Assembly: GCA_029210125.1 (NCBI GenBank)
Contig: JARGPR010000011.1
Coordinates: forward strand, 23,968 to 87,967
DNA: 64,000 nt
DNA from: Pseudomonadales bacterium
Lineage (GTDB): Bacteria > Pseudomonadota > Gammaproteobacteria > Pseudomonadales > JAHRWD01
Direction: 5' to 3'
Position numbers and translations under genes: made by a program. This document shows, in pieces, positions 29,805-37,701 of this stretch (its first letter is position 1; every line of letters starts with the position of its first letter). The notes below the pieces were generated by a model that saw only the letters and a program-made list of their open reading frames with translations, had not been told where the DNA came from and searched no databases.

Positions 29805-30119
29805 ATGTACAAGCTCTGCCTGTATGTGCCGGCGTCACACCTTGAATCGGTAAAAGCGGCCCTGTTTGAAGCGGGTGCTGGCCGAATCGGAAACTACGAC
29901 AGCTGTTGCTGGCAAACTCTTGGAACAGGGCAGTTCAGGGCACTGGCGGGTAGTTCACCCTTTACTGGTGAGTTGGGCAGGGTGGAGCAGGTTGAAGAGT
30001 ATCGCGTGGAGATGGTTTGTTCTGACGAAAAGGTAACGGCTGCGGTAGAGGCATTACGCAGGGCCCATCCCTATGAAGAGCCTGCTTTTGATTTGATCAA
30101 ATTGGAGAATGGATACTAG
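29805..30119 (+). CDS. NIF3/YqfO-like small protein
   Basis: A 104-residue protein resembling the PII/CutA-like insert domain found within NIF3 (YqfO/YbgI) proteins, here standing alone. Supporting stretches are the N-terminal YKLCLYVPASHLESVKAALF, GAGRIGNYDSCCWQTLGTGQF, and the C-terminal ALRRAHPYEEPAFDLI, with HPYEEPA being the family hallmark. Many proteobacteria carry such a single-domain YqfO protein of unknown function. It starts six bases after purL and probably shares its transcript. Confidence 0.8.
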   Translation: MYKLCLYVPASHLESVKAALFEAGAGRIGNYDSCCWQTLGTGQFRALAGSSPFTGELGRVEQVEEYRVEMVCSDEKVTAAVEALRRAHPYEEPAFDLIKLENGY

Positions 30120-30146
30120 CCACCTGCTAAACCTTTCCCAAGCCTC

Positions 30147-30183
30147 CTTGCCCAAGCCTTGTATATGAGAAAGGCAGGGCAAG
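30147..30183. terminator. Hairpin between the convergent purL and pilY1 transcripts
   Basis: Arms CTTGCCC (30147-30153) and GGGCAAG (30177-30183), extended by GCCTT/AAGGC after a small bulge, lie between the two converging genes. Flanking T-runs are poor, so efficiency is uncertain. Confidence 0.45.
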
Positions 30184-30224
30184 ATCTATTTCTGAGTAAG
30201 AAATCTGACTCAGCCGTTCGGTAC

Positions 30225-33200
30225 TTATTTTCGCCAGTTTTCGATGACTCTCCAGGATTGACGACCATCGTCAGGGGTTGCAGATGTCAGGCCAGTGGCG
30301 CCAATTGCAGCGGTTGAGCTCTGGGTAATCACCTGAACATCACCATCTTCATTGGTATGGGTTACCGGCTCTGAAGACAAACCCTGCCCCAAGGATACAC
30401 TCGCAACCGCTAGGCTTTGGCTGTTATTGGTAACCGTCGAATCAAATCCCAAGGCACCGTGCTCTGGTGCTGTACCGGTTTGGAAGTCCAACGCAAATAG
30501 ATTACTGGTTCCCTCTGGAGAGCAGGCATTACTATCGGGTTGATAATCTACGAACAGTAATGTTTTGCCGATTGAGTTAGCGGTATTGCCAACCCGGGCG
30601 CTGGGATTGGTTCCATCGTAATCAAGATTAATGTACCAACCCTCTTTTCCCTGTATAGCGGTTCTAAGACCATCGAGATTGGAAATAGTATTGGAATCAA
30701 CCACAACCGAATGGGGAGATGGTTGGGTTGGGTCCAGTATTGAGCCATCGGCAAATACTTGAATGTTTGTAGTATTCAGCAGATTTGAGGTATTGATGGA
30801 TGAACTGAGTGAATCCTTCACTCCGTAAAATTTTTGCTGACTAATGCCGGCGTTGTCGGAATTGGTGAGGAATCGACCAGTGCCTGCGTAGACCCAATGT
30901 TCACCCAATGCATCTGTGAGCGTGTAAGGAGCGGCGACAACTGGGAGGCTTGATGCCAACAGGGTCGAAAAGGTAGAACTGGATGCGGTGGAATTCACAG
31001 TCATCCGTTTTAAGGCTCCGGTATCGGCCCCTGCTGCGTATCCGGTCACACCAAAATAGACCGCGTCGTCAGAATAGTCGAAGTCCCAATCCACAGAGGT
31101 GTTGCTGCCGGCAAAACTGGTAGCATCTGTTAAGGCCTGCGGGAATCCACTGACCATGCCAGGGGGGCGCACAGTCGCTAATGCCGCGTCGCCAAGATCA
31201 TATAAATAGTAGCGAGCGTTTTGATTGCTTCGCGCGTGGCTTAATGCAGAAGTACCTATTGGGCCTGAACCAAAGGCCAGGTACCAGTTATTCACATCAG
31301 GGACATTCCAGCCATTAGCTAGACTCGCTGCTCTTTGTTTGACCAGTGTTGGTGTACCAAGGGTGTAGCCAAGGTTAGGGTGGGTAATTTCCGCGATGAG
31401 CACCGGTGCTGATTCAGGGTCGGTGATATCCAGCACGATATACGCTGATCGGGTAGTGGTGTCATCCACACTGTCATTGTCGATGTCGAGATGATTTTCA
31501 CCGCCACCAAAGCGCATACCGACCACTAGAATTGTGCCCCATCCACCAGGGTGGGTGGCATCGTCAGCGAAAATTCTGACATCATGTGCTTTTGGCTCCC
31601 CATCTACATAATAGACATGGGCATAATTGGGGTCGCTAAGCCACTGTAAATGCGGCAACAGGTTGTGGGGGACGTATGCCCACAATTCAGATCCTAGTGG
31701 ATGCTGAACAGCGGTCCCGGCGCTGTTGGTTAGATCGAAAGCGGTAGTACTGTCATTCCAGAACCCAGCATTAAACGCATGTAACATGCCGTCGTTTGCT
31801 CCGACATATAATACCTGGCGGCGATCTTTATAGTGGTCGATATAGGCCTGATAGCTGTAGTCGTTGTACTGGGTGTGATAGTGCTGACCGGGAGCTCCGA
31901 CCACAATTGGTGATGAATGAATGATATCGCCGAGTCGCCAAACCTCATCGGTACTGTCATTGTCGTAATCGATGGTTCTGGATCGTAACCCGGTTACCTC
32001 CTCCCCACGGATAAAGTTCACCAAATTGGTGACGTCGCTACTGGGTACGTCGAGGTATCGGTAAAGGTTGCTTGCGGTGCCGGTGGGAAAACTAGCAGAC
32101 ACAAAATCAACGGTTTCACCACTATCGACTATGCCATTACCATCCGTAGTTTCAGCTGTGGCGTCACCGTCGTCATCCAGCCATGTAAATATATGACGGC
32201 CGGAGGTAGGTGTAATAATCGCATTGTAGCTGCGCTGGGTTGTCAGGTTGGTAAGCGAGCTGAGTTGATCCCGTGCATCCCAGATGGTCTCAAGTTCACT
32301 CAAAGTGTGCTCCGTTGGGGTCACACTATTGATATTTCCCCCTGAGTTGGTATATCGATATACCTTGGTAACGCCGGCCACGCTGTCATATTTCATCTCG
32401 ACAACGGCATCGGTCGCGTAATCATCTAACTGGCCATTGGGGGGGAATGAATCTTCACGGAATAACCCCTTGGAGTCTATAAATAGGGAGTGTAACCGGC
32501 CTCCCCAGGTTACGTTATTGCCCGCAATGGTTACGCTTGGGTCATACAGTGCCTGGTACAGCGCACCTTCTCCGGCAACGTTGTTGGAGATCACCGCCGC
32601 TGCAGAACCTGCGGAGGTACGGTTAAGAATATCGGTAAAAATACCGGTGAGTGTACTGCTCAGGGTTGCTGGGTCATCTGCCATATAAGAAACCGAAGTG
32701 CCCCCTGCTATTGCAATGCTATCAAGAATACCCGGTGTCACACCCTCTGGAAGGGCGTAACCCACCACGTAGGTGCGTACTCCTGCTGCCAGCAGATTGG
32801 CGGCTTCTGCAGCAACCGCAGCTATAGCAACCGCAGGGTTGGCCACAGCGCTCCCGCTTGAATCGGTGGAGGGTAAACCATCGGTCACCAGGACTACAAA
32901 ATCCTTATCGCTGCAGACGTTGGCGGGTATAGCAGCCGCTGGGCCACCCTCATTTGCGGGTAATACCACCCCGCCAAAATAGTTCCGGGCGGTTTGTAGC
33001 GTTCCTTCCAATGGGGTTAGTCCGGCATTTTGTAAAGGAAATGCAGGATTGGTGGGTTGGTTAAGGATAAATTGAGAAGTGCCCAGTTTTATATTCAGCG
33101 CGATGGTTTGGGTAGCGTCTAGAAGGGCGATGGGTGTGTGCAAATATCCACGCCCCGGGGAGCTGTTTGAAAACCAGGTGGGGCCTACATGGTACCAGGT

Positions 33201-33974
33201 CATGAAGGCACCAAAATCAAGAATATTTTGTGCGTAGTCGCTGTCTGTTGGTGAAAAAGTATAAGTAGAAACAGAACCGCCAAATCCCGCAGCTGCTTCA
33301 AGTCCGCTATTACCCCAAATGGCAACCGGATTCGGGTCGGTTGTCCCCGTCATGCTGTCAAGGCAGCGATAGCTATCCCAGGGCCCTGCGGTAGTTTCAG
33401 TGCCATTGTCAAAGTCAGCGGTATTGGAGTAACAAAACTGGGTTCCCGCATTGCCACCCGAATAGAACGGTAGCGCTACATTATAATAAACGTAGTCGCC
33501 GGGGCTGCTGGTGTTTGGGGTGCGGTATTTTTTAGTCAGTGAGTCCCGCGGGTCGGTAGAGGCTGGGTTGTAGTTTGCTGGATCAAAGCTGGCATCATAG
33601 GGTGAATTATGCAGTTGTCTGCCGGAAACCCCTGTTTGCTGATATGCCATCAGCCCCATTCGCATCTGGCCGGCAAAATTAGTAATTAAATTCTGTACCG
33701 CGCCACGGGCAATTTCAGATTTGCTACCGGGATCATCGCTGCCAACTGCTGCGCCACTTGCGGCCTCATCCATGCTGTTGGAGTTATCGAGTACTACCAA
33801 AACATTGGGCAGGTCGCTTGCACCCAGGTTGGAGATTGTAGGTGGATAGGCATCAAAATCCGCATTGCTTTCAGCCTGTAGATGGGGGCTTGAAGCGATA
33901 ACCAGGCTTGTGAGAACCAGCGCGGCGCGGCGGTTTTGGATGGTGTTTTTTTTGTCTGTAGTAACTGTATTCAT
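30225..33974 (-). CDS. pilY1: Type IV pilus tip/adhesin protein PilY1
   Basis: Large secreted protein (1,249 residues from ATG 33974; a GTG at 33983 adds three). A signal peptide spans about residues 1-34. A von Willebrand A-like region follows, with the metal-site pattern DNSNS at residues 63-67 and the strand VVLVTDG further on. The C-terminal half is the PilY1 beta-propeller domain (HSSPIVVGAPG, VLYVGANDGMLHAFN). Three Asp-rich loops look like EF-hand-type calcium sites: near residues 598-610, DYDNDSTDE near 668 and DIDNDSVDD near 830. In Pseudomonas PilY1 sits with minor pilins at the tip, primes pilus assembly and takes part in surface sensing. Last gene of the minor-pilin operon. Confidence 0.92.
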   Translation of the reverse strand: MNTVTTDKKNTIQNRRAALVLTSLVIASSPHLQAESNADFDAYPPTISNLGASDLPNVLVVLDNSNSMDEAASGAAVGSDDPGSKSEIARGAVQNLITNFAGQMRMGLMAYQQTGVSGRQLHNSPYDASFDPANYNPASTDPRDSLTKKYRTPNTSSPGDYVYYNVALPFYSGGNAGTQFCYSNTADFDNGTETTAGPWDSYRCLDSMTGTTDPNPVAIWGNSGLEAAAGFGGSVSTYTFSPTDSDYAQNILDFGAFMTWYHVGPTWFSNSSPGRGYLHTPIALLDATQTIALNIKLGTSQFILNQPTNPAFPLQNAGLTPLEGTLQTARNYFGGVVLPANEGGPAAAIPANVCSDKDFVVLVTDGLPSTDSSGSAVANPAVAIAAVAAEAANLLAAGVRTYVVGYALPEGVTPGILDSIAIAGGTSVSYMADDPATLSSTLTGIFTDILNRTSAGSAAAVISNNVAGEGALYQALYDPSVTIAGNNVTWGGRLHSLFIDSKGLFREDSFPPNGQLDDYATDAVVEMKYDSVAGVTKVYRYTNSGGNINSVTPTEHTLSELETIWDARDQLSSLTNLTTQRSYNAIITPTSGRHIFTWLDDDGDATAETTDGNGIVDSGETVDFVSASFPTGTASNLYRYLDVPSSDVTNLVNFIRGEEVTGLRSRTIDYDNDSTDEVWRLGDIIHSSPIVVGAPGQHYHTQYNDYSYQAYIDHYKDRRQVLYVGANDGMLHAFNAGFWNDSTTAFDLTNSAGTAVQHPLGSELWAYVPHNLLPHLQWLSDPNYAHVYYVDGEPKAHDVRIFADDATHPGGWGTILVVGMRFGGGENHLDIDNDSVDDTTTRSAYIVLDITDPESAPVLIAEITHPNLGYTLGTPTLVKQRAASLANGWNVPDVNNWYLAFGSGPIGTSALSHARSNQNARYYLYDLGDAALATVRPPGMVSGFPQALTDATSFAGSNTSVDWDFDYSDDAVYFGVTGYAAGADTGALKRMTVNSTASSSTFSTLLASSLPVVAAPYTLTDALGEHWVYAGTGRFLTNSDNAGISQQKFYGVKDSLSSSINTSNLLNTTNIQVFADGSILDPTQPSPHSVVVDSNTISNLDGLRTAIQGKEGWYINLDYDGTNPSARVGNTANSIGKTLLFVDYQPDSNACSPEGTSNLFALDFQTGTAPEHGALGFDSTVTNNSQSLAVASVSLGQGLSSEPVTHTNEDGDVQVITQSSTAAIGATGLTSATPDDGRQSWRVIENWRK

Positions 33975-34034
33975 AATACCCACGCTTAGCTTAGGATGGC
34001 GGATGGCTGTTTATTGGGTCAACACTTGATGGCA

Positions 34035-34367
34035 CTAGTACAAAATTACTTCGAGCAGTTGTTTCTCACGGTTTAGCTTTAGCTGAACTTTCCCCTTTGT
34101 ACGCCCTTGGCTATTGGTAGGTGATTCGGCGGTTGGCAAACGTTGATCGAGGACTGGGATATATTGTGTTGAGTAGGTCCCATGGCTGGTAACAATTTTT
34201 TGTGGGTGTAGCTCTAACAGGTCGGTATAAACGTAACGAGTGTCATTTACCGCGCCAGACCTGGGGCTGTTTCCATTCCCCTCTGTGGTCATCGAATAAC
34301 CAAAGGGTGAAACCAGTAGCAGCACATAGAGTAAATTGCGTGTGAGAAATTTTTGGATGGTTCGCAT
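34035..34367 (-). CDS. Small exported protein in the minor-pilin operon, PilY2-like by position only
   Basis: A 110-residue protein with a signal peptide (hydrophobic residues 11-24). The rest is polar, with a central part (VYTDLLELHPQKIVTSHGTY) that could form a small beta structure and a basic C-terminus. I do not recognise the family. Pseudomonas has a small exported protein, PilY2, in the same operon but after pilY1; here the gene lies between pilX and pilY1. AAGGG lies upstream of the ATG. A role in PilY1 or pilus assembly is inference from position. Confidence 0.6.
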   Translation of the reverse strand: MRTIQKFLTRNLLYVLLLVSPFGYSMTTEGNGNSPRSGAVNDTRYVYTDLLELHPQKIVTSHGTYSTQYIPVLDQRLPTAESPTNSQGRTKGKVQLKLNREKQLLEVILY

Positions 34368-34393
34368 GGAATTACCCTTTAACGGTTGTTAAA

Positions 34394-35002
34394 TTAGCCT
34401 TTAGAGAATATGGATTGCAGCATGACCGGGCTGGTGGGGGTGCCACCGTAGCCAAGAGCAGTAATACGGAATAATTGGCAATCGTAGGGAGGTCCTATGG
34501 GACTACCGGAGCAATCGACGTCATCCAGATATTCAATGATGTATCGGGCGGTTACCGCAACGCCGGGTATCGCTGTACCTGTGTATTCGATCGAACGGCC
34601 ATTGGTAGTCCATACCTCAAGGCTGGTTCCACCACATCCAGTTTCCCAACGCTCAGGTGTAAAATCGCCTGTGCAGAAGCCTGCGCTGGTAGCTTTGTTA
34701 CGCGCCTGTTGGTTGCGATTAATGTAGTAACCCCGTGAAGTGCAGTAGCCACCGGCGCAGGTATCATTGGCAAGCGTTCTGGCGTCGGTCGAGTTGGCTA
34801 CCTGTTCACCTTCCTTAAGTGCTGCTTCAGCTGCCTGAAAACCCAGTTGCCGATGTCGATCATTATTCGACATTTTTAATTCCAGTTTGGAGGATGAAAT
34901 AGAGCTAATGCCAATAAAGGTGATGACCAGCAATATGACCATCCCGATGATCAGTACGCTACCTTTTTGCTGATGCTGGAGATTCCCAATATGATTGTGC
35001 AT
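34394..35002 (-). CDS. pilX: Minor pilin / assembly protein PilX
   Basis: A 202-residue protein with the PilX N-terminal pattern QQKGSVLIIGMVILLVITFI: a short basic leader, a prepilin-peptidase-like Gly-Ser junction and a hydrophobic helix without the usual +5 Glu. The SSKLELKMSNNDRHRQLGFQ segment and the AAEAALKEGE helix are typical of PilX. Paired cysteines in the C-terminal domain probably form disulfides in the periplasm. It lies between pilW and the small unknown gene, in the order fimT-pilV-pilW-pilX known from Pseudomonas. Confidence 0.87.
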   Translation of the reverse strand: MHNHIGNLQHQQKGSVLIIGMVILLVITFIGISSISSSKLELKMSNNDRHRQLGFQAAEAALKEGEQVANSTDARTLANDTCAGGYCTSRGYYINRNQQARNKATSAGFCTGDFTPERWETGCGGTSLEVWTTNGRSIEYTGTAIPGVAVTARYIIEYLDDVDCSGSPIGPPYDCQLFRITALGYGGTPTSPVMLQSIFSKG

Positions 35003-35015
35003 GATGATTCCTGTT

Positions 35016-36167
35016 TTATTGCAAACCGCGATTGCGCAATTGAATGGTAGTGGTCAGTGTTCGTCTTGCGGCCAGGTCGGTGGGGGTTACGGTAGTGGCC
35101 GATGCCACAGTGGTAGGGTTTGTATTGGCCAGAAAGGTATAGTCCTGAGCGGTTGTAAGGATATCGGAGGGGGTTTTCATCAATAGTGCTAGCCGTACCG
35201 CGATGACATCTTCCCAGTCCCAGGTACCGGTGCCATCCACATCAACCGTGTTGGCATCGACGTATCGATCCACCACACCGTAACCGGCGGTGCCTATCGC
35301 GTGCTGGTCTACACCGTACAACAGCTCCATATCTTCAACACCCTCTACCAGCTCCTCTGCGACCAGCGAATTATTGTTCAGACGCCAAAGGGAGGGGGTG
35401 CCGTTCGCACCGTTGCGAATAAAATAGGTCATGGATTGTACGACCAGTATCTCGGAATCGGTCCCGTAGGTGGTCCCCAGGCTGTTGCTGCTGTTGCAAG
35501 CAACGCCGTTACATCCGGTTCCTACACCCACGCTGTGAACGACATTTAATTTTGCAGCGCCGGGAGCATTGGTTGAGGTGACACGGAATACGTCGATATT
35601 GGTGTGATCAGTGAGAACCACTACGTCGCCATCTTGAATGTTGCAGGTATTTCCCTGATGTACTTGCACCGGGTTGTTGACGTTTGCCATTGTGGAAATT
35701 AATTGACCACCGCAGGAGTTACCGGACTGAATGGTGATCAGATCGGTGTTGCTTACCACCGCACCCAGGCTAGCGGAGTTGGTGGGAGCGCTAGGGGTCC
35801 AATTTGTACCATCCCATTGGTAACCCTTGATCATGTTGGCTGAGTCAAAGGGCAGAGGCGGCGCTGGGTTTGCCGTTACCGTGGTAGAAGCGGAGCCGTC
35901 GGCAATAGTGAACCCAAGGTAGCCTGCTTCACGAATATCGTTGGTCATGACATCAAGGGCAAATCGGCCGCTTTCCTGCATTCGGGATAGCTCTTCGCCG
36001 ACGACAAAACTTGTTTTGCTGGTTACAGCTACCTGCACAACACCTGCGATCAGGGTTACACCAATTACCATGGCGATCATCAGTTCTGCCAAACTGAAAC
36101 CTCGAGATCGGATGCCGGTATTATCGGTTGGCGCAGATTGTTGAAAAAGTTTGTTAGGCATATTCAT
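35016..36167 (-). CDS. pilW: Minor pilin PilW
   Basis: A 383-residue type IV prepilin. The leader (about 23 residues, rather long) ends in RSRG, followed by FSLAELMIAMVIGVTLIAG, a class III prepilin signal with Glu at +5. SRMQESGRFALDVMTNDIREAGYLG matches PilW closely. The large C-terminal domain has scattered cysteines (NSCGG, GCNGVAC). ATG 36167 begins three bases after the pilV stop; ATG 36161 is also possible. It forms part of the priming complex with PilV, PilX and PilY1. Confidence 0.9.
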   Translation of the reverse strand: MNMPNKLFQQSAPTDNTGIRSRGFSLAELMIAMVIGVTLIAGVVQVAVTSKTSFVVGEELSRMQESGRFALDVMTNDIREAGYLGFTIADGSASTTVTANPAPPLPFDSANMIKGYQWDGTNWTPSAPTNSASLGAVVSNTDLITIQSGNSCGGQLISTMANVNNPVQVHQGNTCNIQDGDVVVLTDHTNIDVFRVTSTNAPGAAKLNVVHSVGVGTGCNGVACNSSNSLGTTYGTDSEILVVQSMTYFIRNGANGTPSLWRLNNNSLVAEELVEGVEDMELLYGVDQHAIGTAGYGVVDRYVDANTVDVDGTGTWDWEDVIAVRLALLMKTPSDILTTAQDYTFLANTNPTTVASATTVTPTDLAARRTLTTTIQLRNRGLQ

Positions 36168-36170
36168 GAC

Positions 36171-36671
36171 TTAAAGCAAAGTAGATATATTTAGGCTGTA
36201 ATTATTGCGGTTACCGTTGCTGTCGTTGTCCTTCCATTGAACCGTAACCGTAACTTCAGCACCGGTAGGGCCTAGCGATAAGGCCACAGCACCGTCGCCG
36301 CCAGGAAGGCTGTCTGCAAGTAGATATTTCCAGGCTTCCTGGTCGTACACCGCTAACTGGGCCGGTGTGCAAGTGCTTGTTTCACAGTTGGATGCGACCA
36401 CTGTGCCGCCGATTGCAATGGCGTAGTTTGTAGTGGTGCTGGCAATGGTTTTGTTCGCTCGCATTCGATCTACAATTTCATATGCAAGGGTATTGGCAGC
36501 GGAGCGGTAGTATGAATCCTGGCTGTTTCTCATTGAGGTAGCTTGTAGCTGGGCGATGCCAAGCATCGATACGGAAAGAATGGTCGCGGTAACCATTACC
36601 TCGATCAGGCTAAAACCGGATTGCTTGTGCCCGACCGACAAATGGCGGGTATTCACCAGTGTTATGGGCAT
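36171..36671 (-). CDS. pilV: Minor pilin PilV
   Basis: A 166-residue type IV prepilin with leader ending HKQSG and mature start FSLIEVMVTATILSVSMLG. AQLQATSMRNSQDSYYRS is the characteristic PilV segment after the helix. CETSTCTPAQLA places two cysteines in the globular domain. It overlaps the upstream pilin gene by ten bases, which suggests translational coupling. Confidence 0.9.
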   Translation of the reverse strand: MPITLVNTRHLSVGHKQSGFSLIEVMVTATILSVSMLGIAQLQATSMRNSQDSYYRSAANTLAYEIVDRMRANKTIASTTTNYAIAIGGTVVASNCETSTCTPAQLAVYDQEAWKYLLADSLPGGDGAVALSLGPTGAEVTVTVQWKDNDSNGNRNNYSLNISTLL

Positions 36672-37222
36672 GTTAAATCGGTCCCCAATATATCTTCGTG
36701 TATGTTGTTGGCATCAGAATCGCGGCTTTTTCGTACCATTCCCGAGGACGATACAATCACTGCACGGCTGTATTTTGCATCGTCATCACCGGGGCAACCG
36801 ATGAAGGTGCCGGTCTGGTTTGAATATCCGGTGTTCAGGTACTGCATCATCGATGTGTCTGTTGCGGATAGCCTTAGATCATTGCCACCGACAACGGCAC
36901 CGGTGACTGAAATGAGTTTATCTGTACCATCGATTGTTCCGTTTTCATTTTCGTCGGAAAACAGTATCCAGCCGTCAGCCCAGCTGCCGGAACAGGTCGC
37001 CTGGTCATTGCTGCTGCAAACTGAAACTGTCAGGCCTAGGGTTACGGCTTCACTGCGTGCCTCGGTGAGGGTGGTCTGGATATCATTGACCGTGGATGCA
37101 ACGCTGTTTTTGTTAATGCTGCCGGTAAAGCTAGGCACTCCGACCATGAGTACGATCGCGGCGATTGCGACAGTAATCATCAATTCGATGAGTGAAAAAC
37201 CCTTTATGTTGTGCTTTTTCAT
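36662..37222 (-). CDS. Minor pilin of the FimT/FimU (GspH-like) family
   Basis: A 186-residue prepilin with a very short leader (MKKHNIKG) before FSLIELMITVAIAAIVLMVG. GVPSFTGSINKNSVASTVND and the TEARSEAVTLGLTVSVCSS stretch are the GspH/FimT domain signature. It could be FimT (DNA-binding minor pilin) or FimU (priming complex). Being the first gene of the operon and directly before pilV, FimU's position in Pseudomonas, makes a FimU role plausible. Confidence 0.87.
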   Translation of the reverse strand: MKKHNIKGFSLIELMITVAIAAIVLMVGVPSFTGSINKNSVASTVNDIQTTLTEARSEAVTLGLTVSVCSSNDQATCSGSWADGWILFSDENENGTIDGTDKLISVTGAVVGGNDLRLSATDTSMMQYLNTGYSNQTGTFIGCPGDDDAKYSRAVIVSSSGMVRKSRDSDANNIHEDILGTDLTCP

Positions 37223-37692
37223 GATCTGGTTTTTTGGGGACTCGTGGTGATTTTTATGGCTCTACGGATATAGTCAGCTCATTAAGTTGATAATATTTTG
37301 AGTAAATTATAGACGCCGGTTTGGATCCTGCTGTCTGAAGCTGTGAGGAAATTCACATTTCTGCGGGTTTAATATTGCTGTCAAAAAAGCAGCTTATTTG
37401 CTTGAATAAACCGTCAAATATTAGCTAGTAAAAGTTGCTCTTGGTGTTTCTTGAATTGTGTTTGGTAGGTATTATTTATTTGACTTTTTAGCGACCTTAA
37501 TTAGTTGCTAGACATTTTTTGAGTTTCGTTGTCTATTGGAGTTGCTTCCGGTTATGGCGTTAGTGATTTGAATGAAAACGGTATTGTTTCGGAGGTTATT
37601 TTTTTCTCCTACAATTTAGGTCAAGAAACCGGCGTGCGTAGCTTTAGGAAATAGTATTTTTTGCCTTTTTGTAAAGGCCAACCTATCAATAG
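37223..37692. other. 470-base divergent intergenic region, fimT-type pilin to aceE
   Basis: AT-rich with no credible frame. It must hold promoters for the minor-pilin operon (minus strand) and aceE (plus strand). A perfect -10 (TATAAT on the minus strand, 37306-37311) lies 84 bases before the pilin gene, but no good -35 stands at the right distance. On the plus strand TACAAT (37610-37615) is the best -10 for aceE, again without a clear -35. Confidence 0.5.
37306..37311 (-). promoter_or_regulatory. Possible -10 element for the minor-pilin operon
   Basis: Perfect TATAAT on the minus strand upstream of the first pilin gene. The best upstream hexamer (CAGACA, 37332-37337) is 20 bases away, too far for a standard promoter. 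The site may need an activator or may be chance in AT-rich DNA. Confidence 0.3.
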
Positions 37693-37701
37693 GTGAATGG
37701 A

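Noticed and set aside
36621..37250. Open frame of 209 codons on the plus strand opposite the first minor-pilin gene
   Set aside because: It is a shadow of a clear prepilin gene on the other strand; the translated sequence is low-information and matches nothing.
37584..37615. TTGTTT and TACAAT as an aceE promoter
   Set aside because: The spacer is 20 bases, outside the working range for sigma-70, and the -35 is poor.
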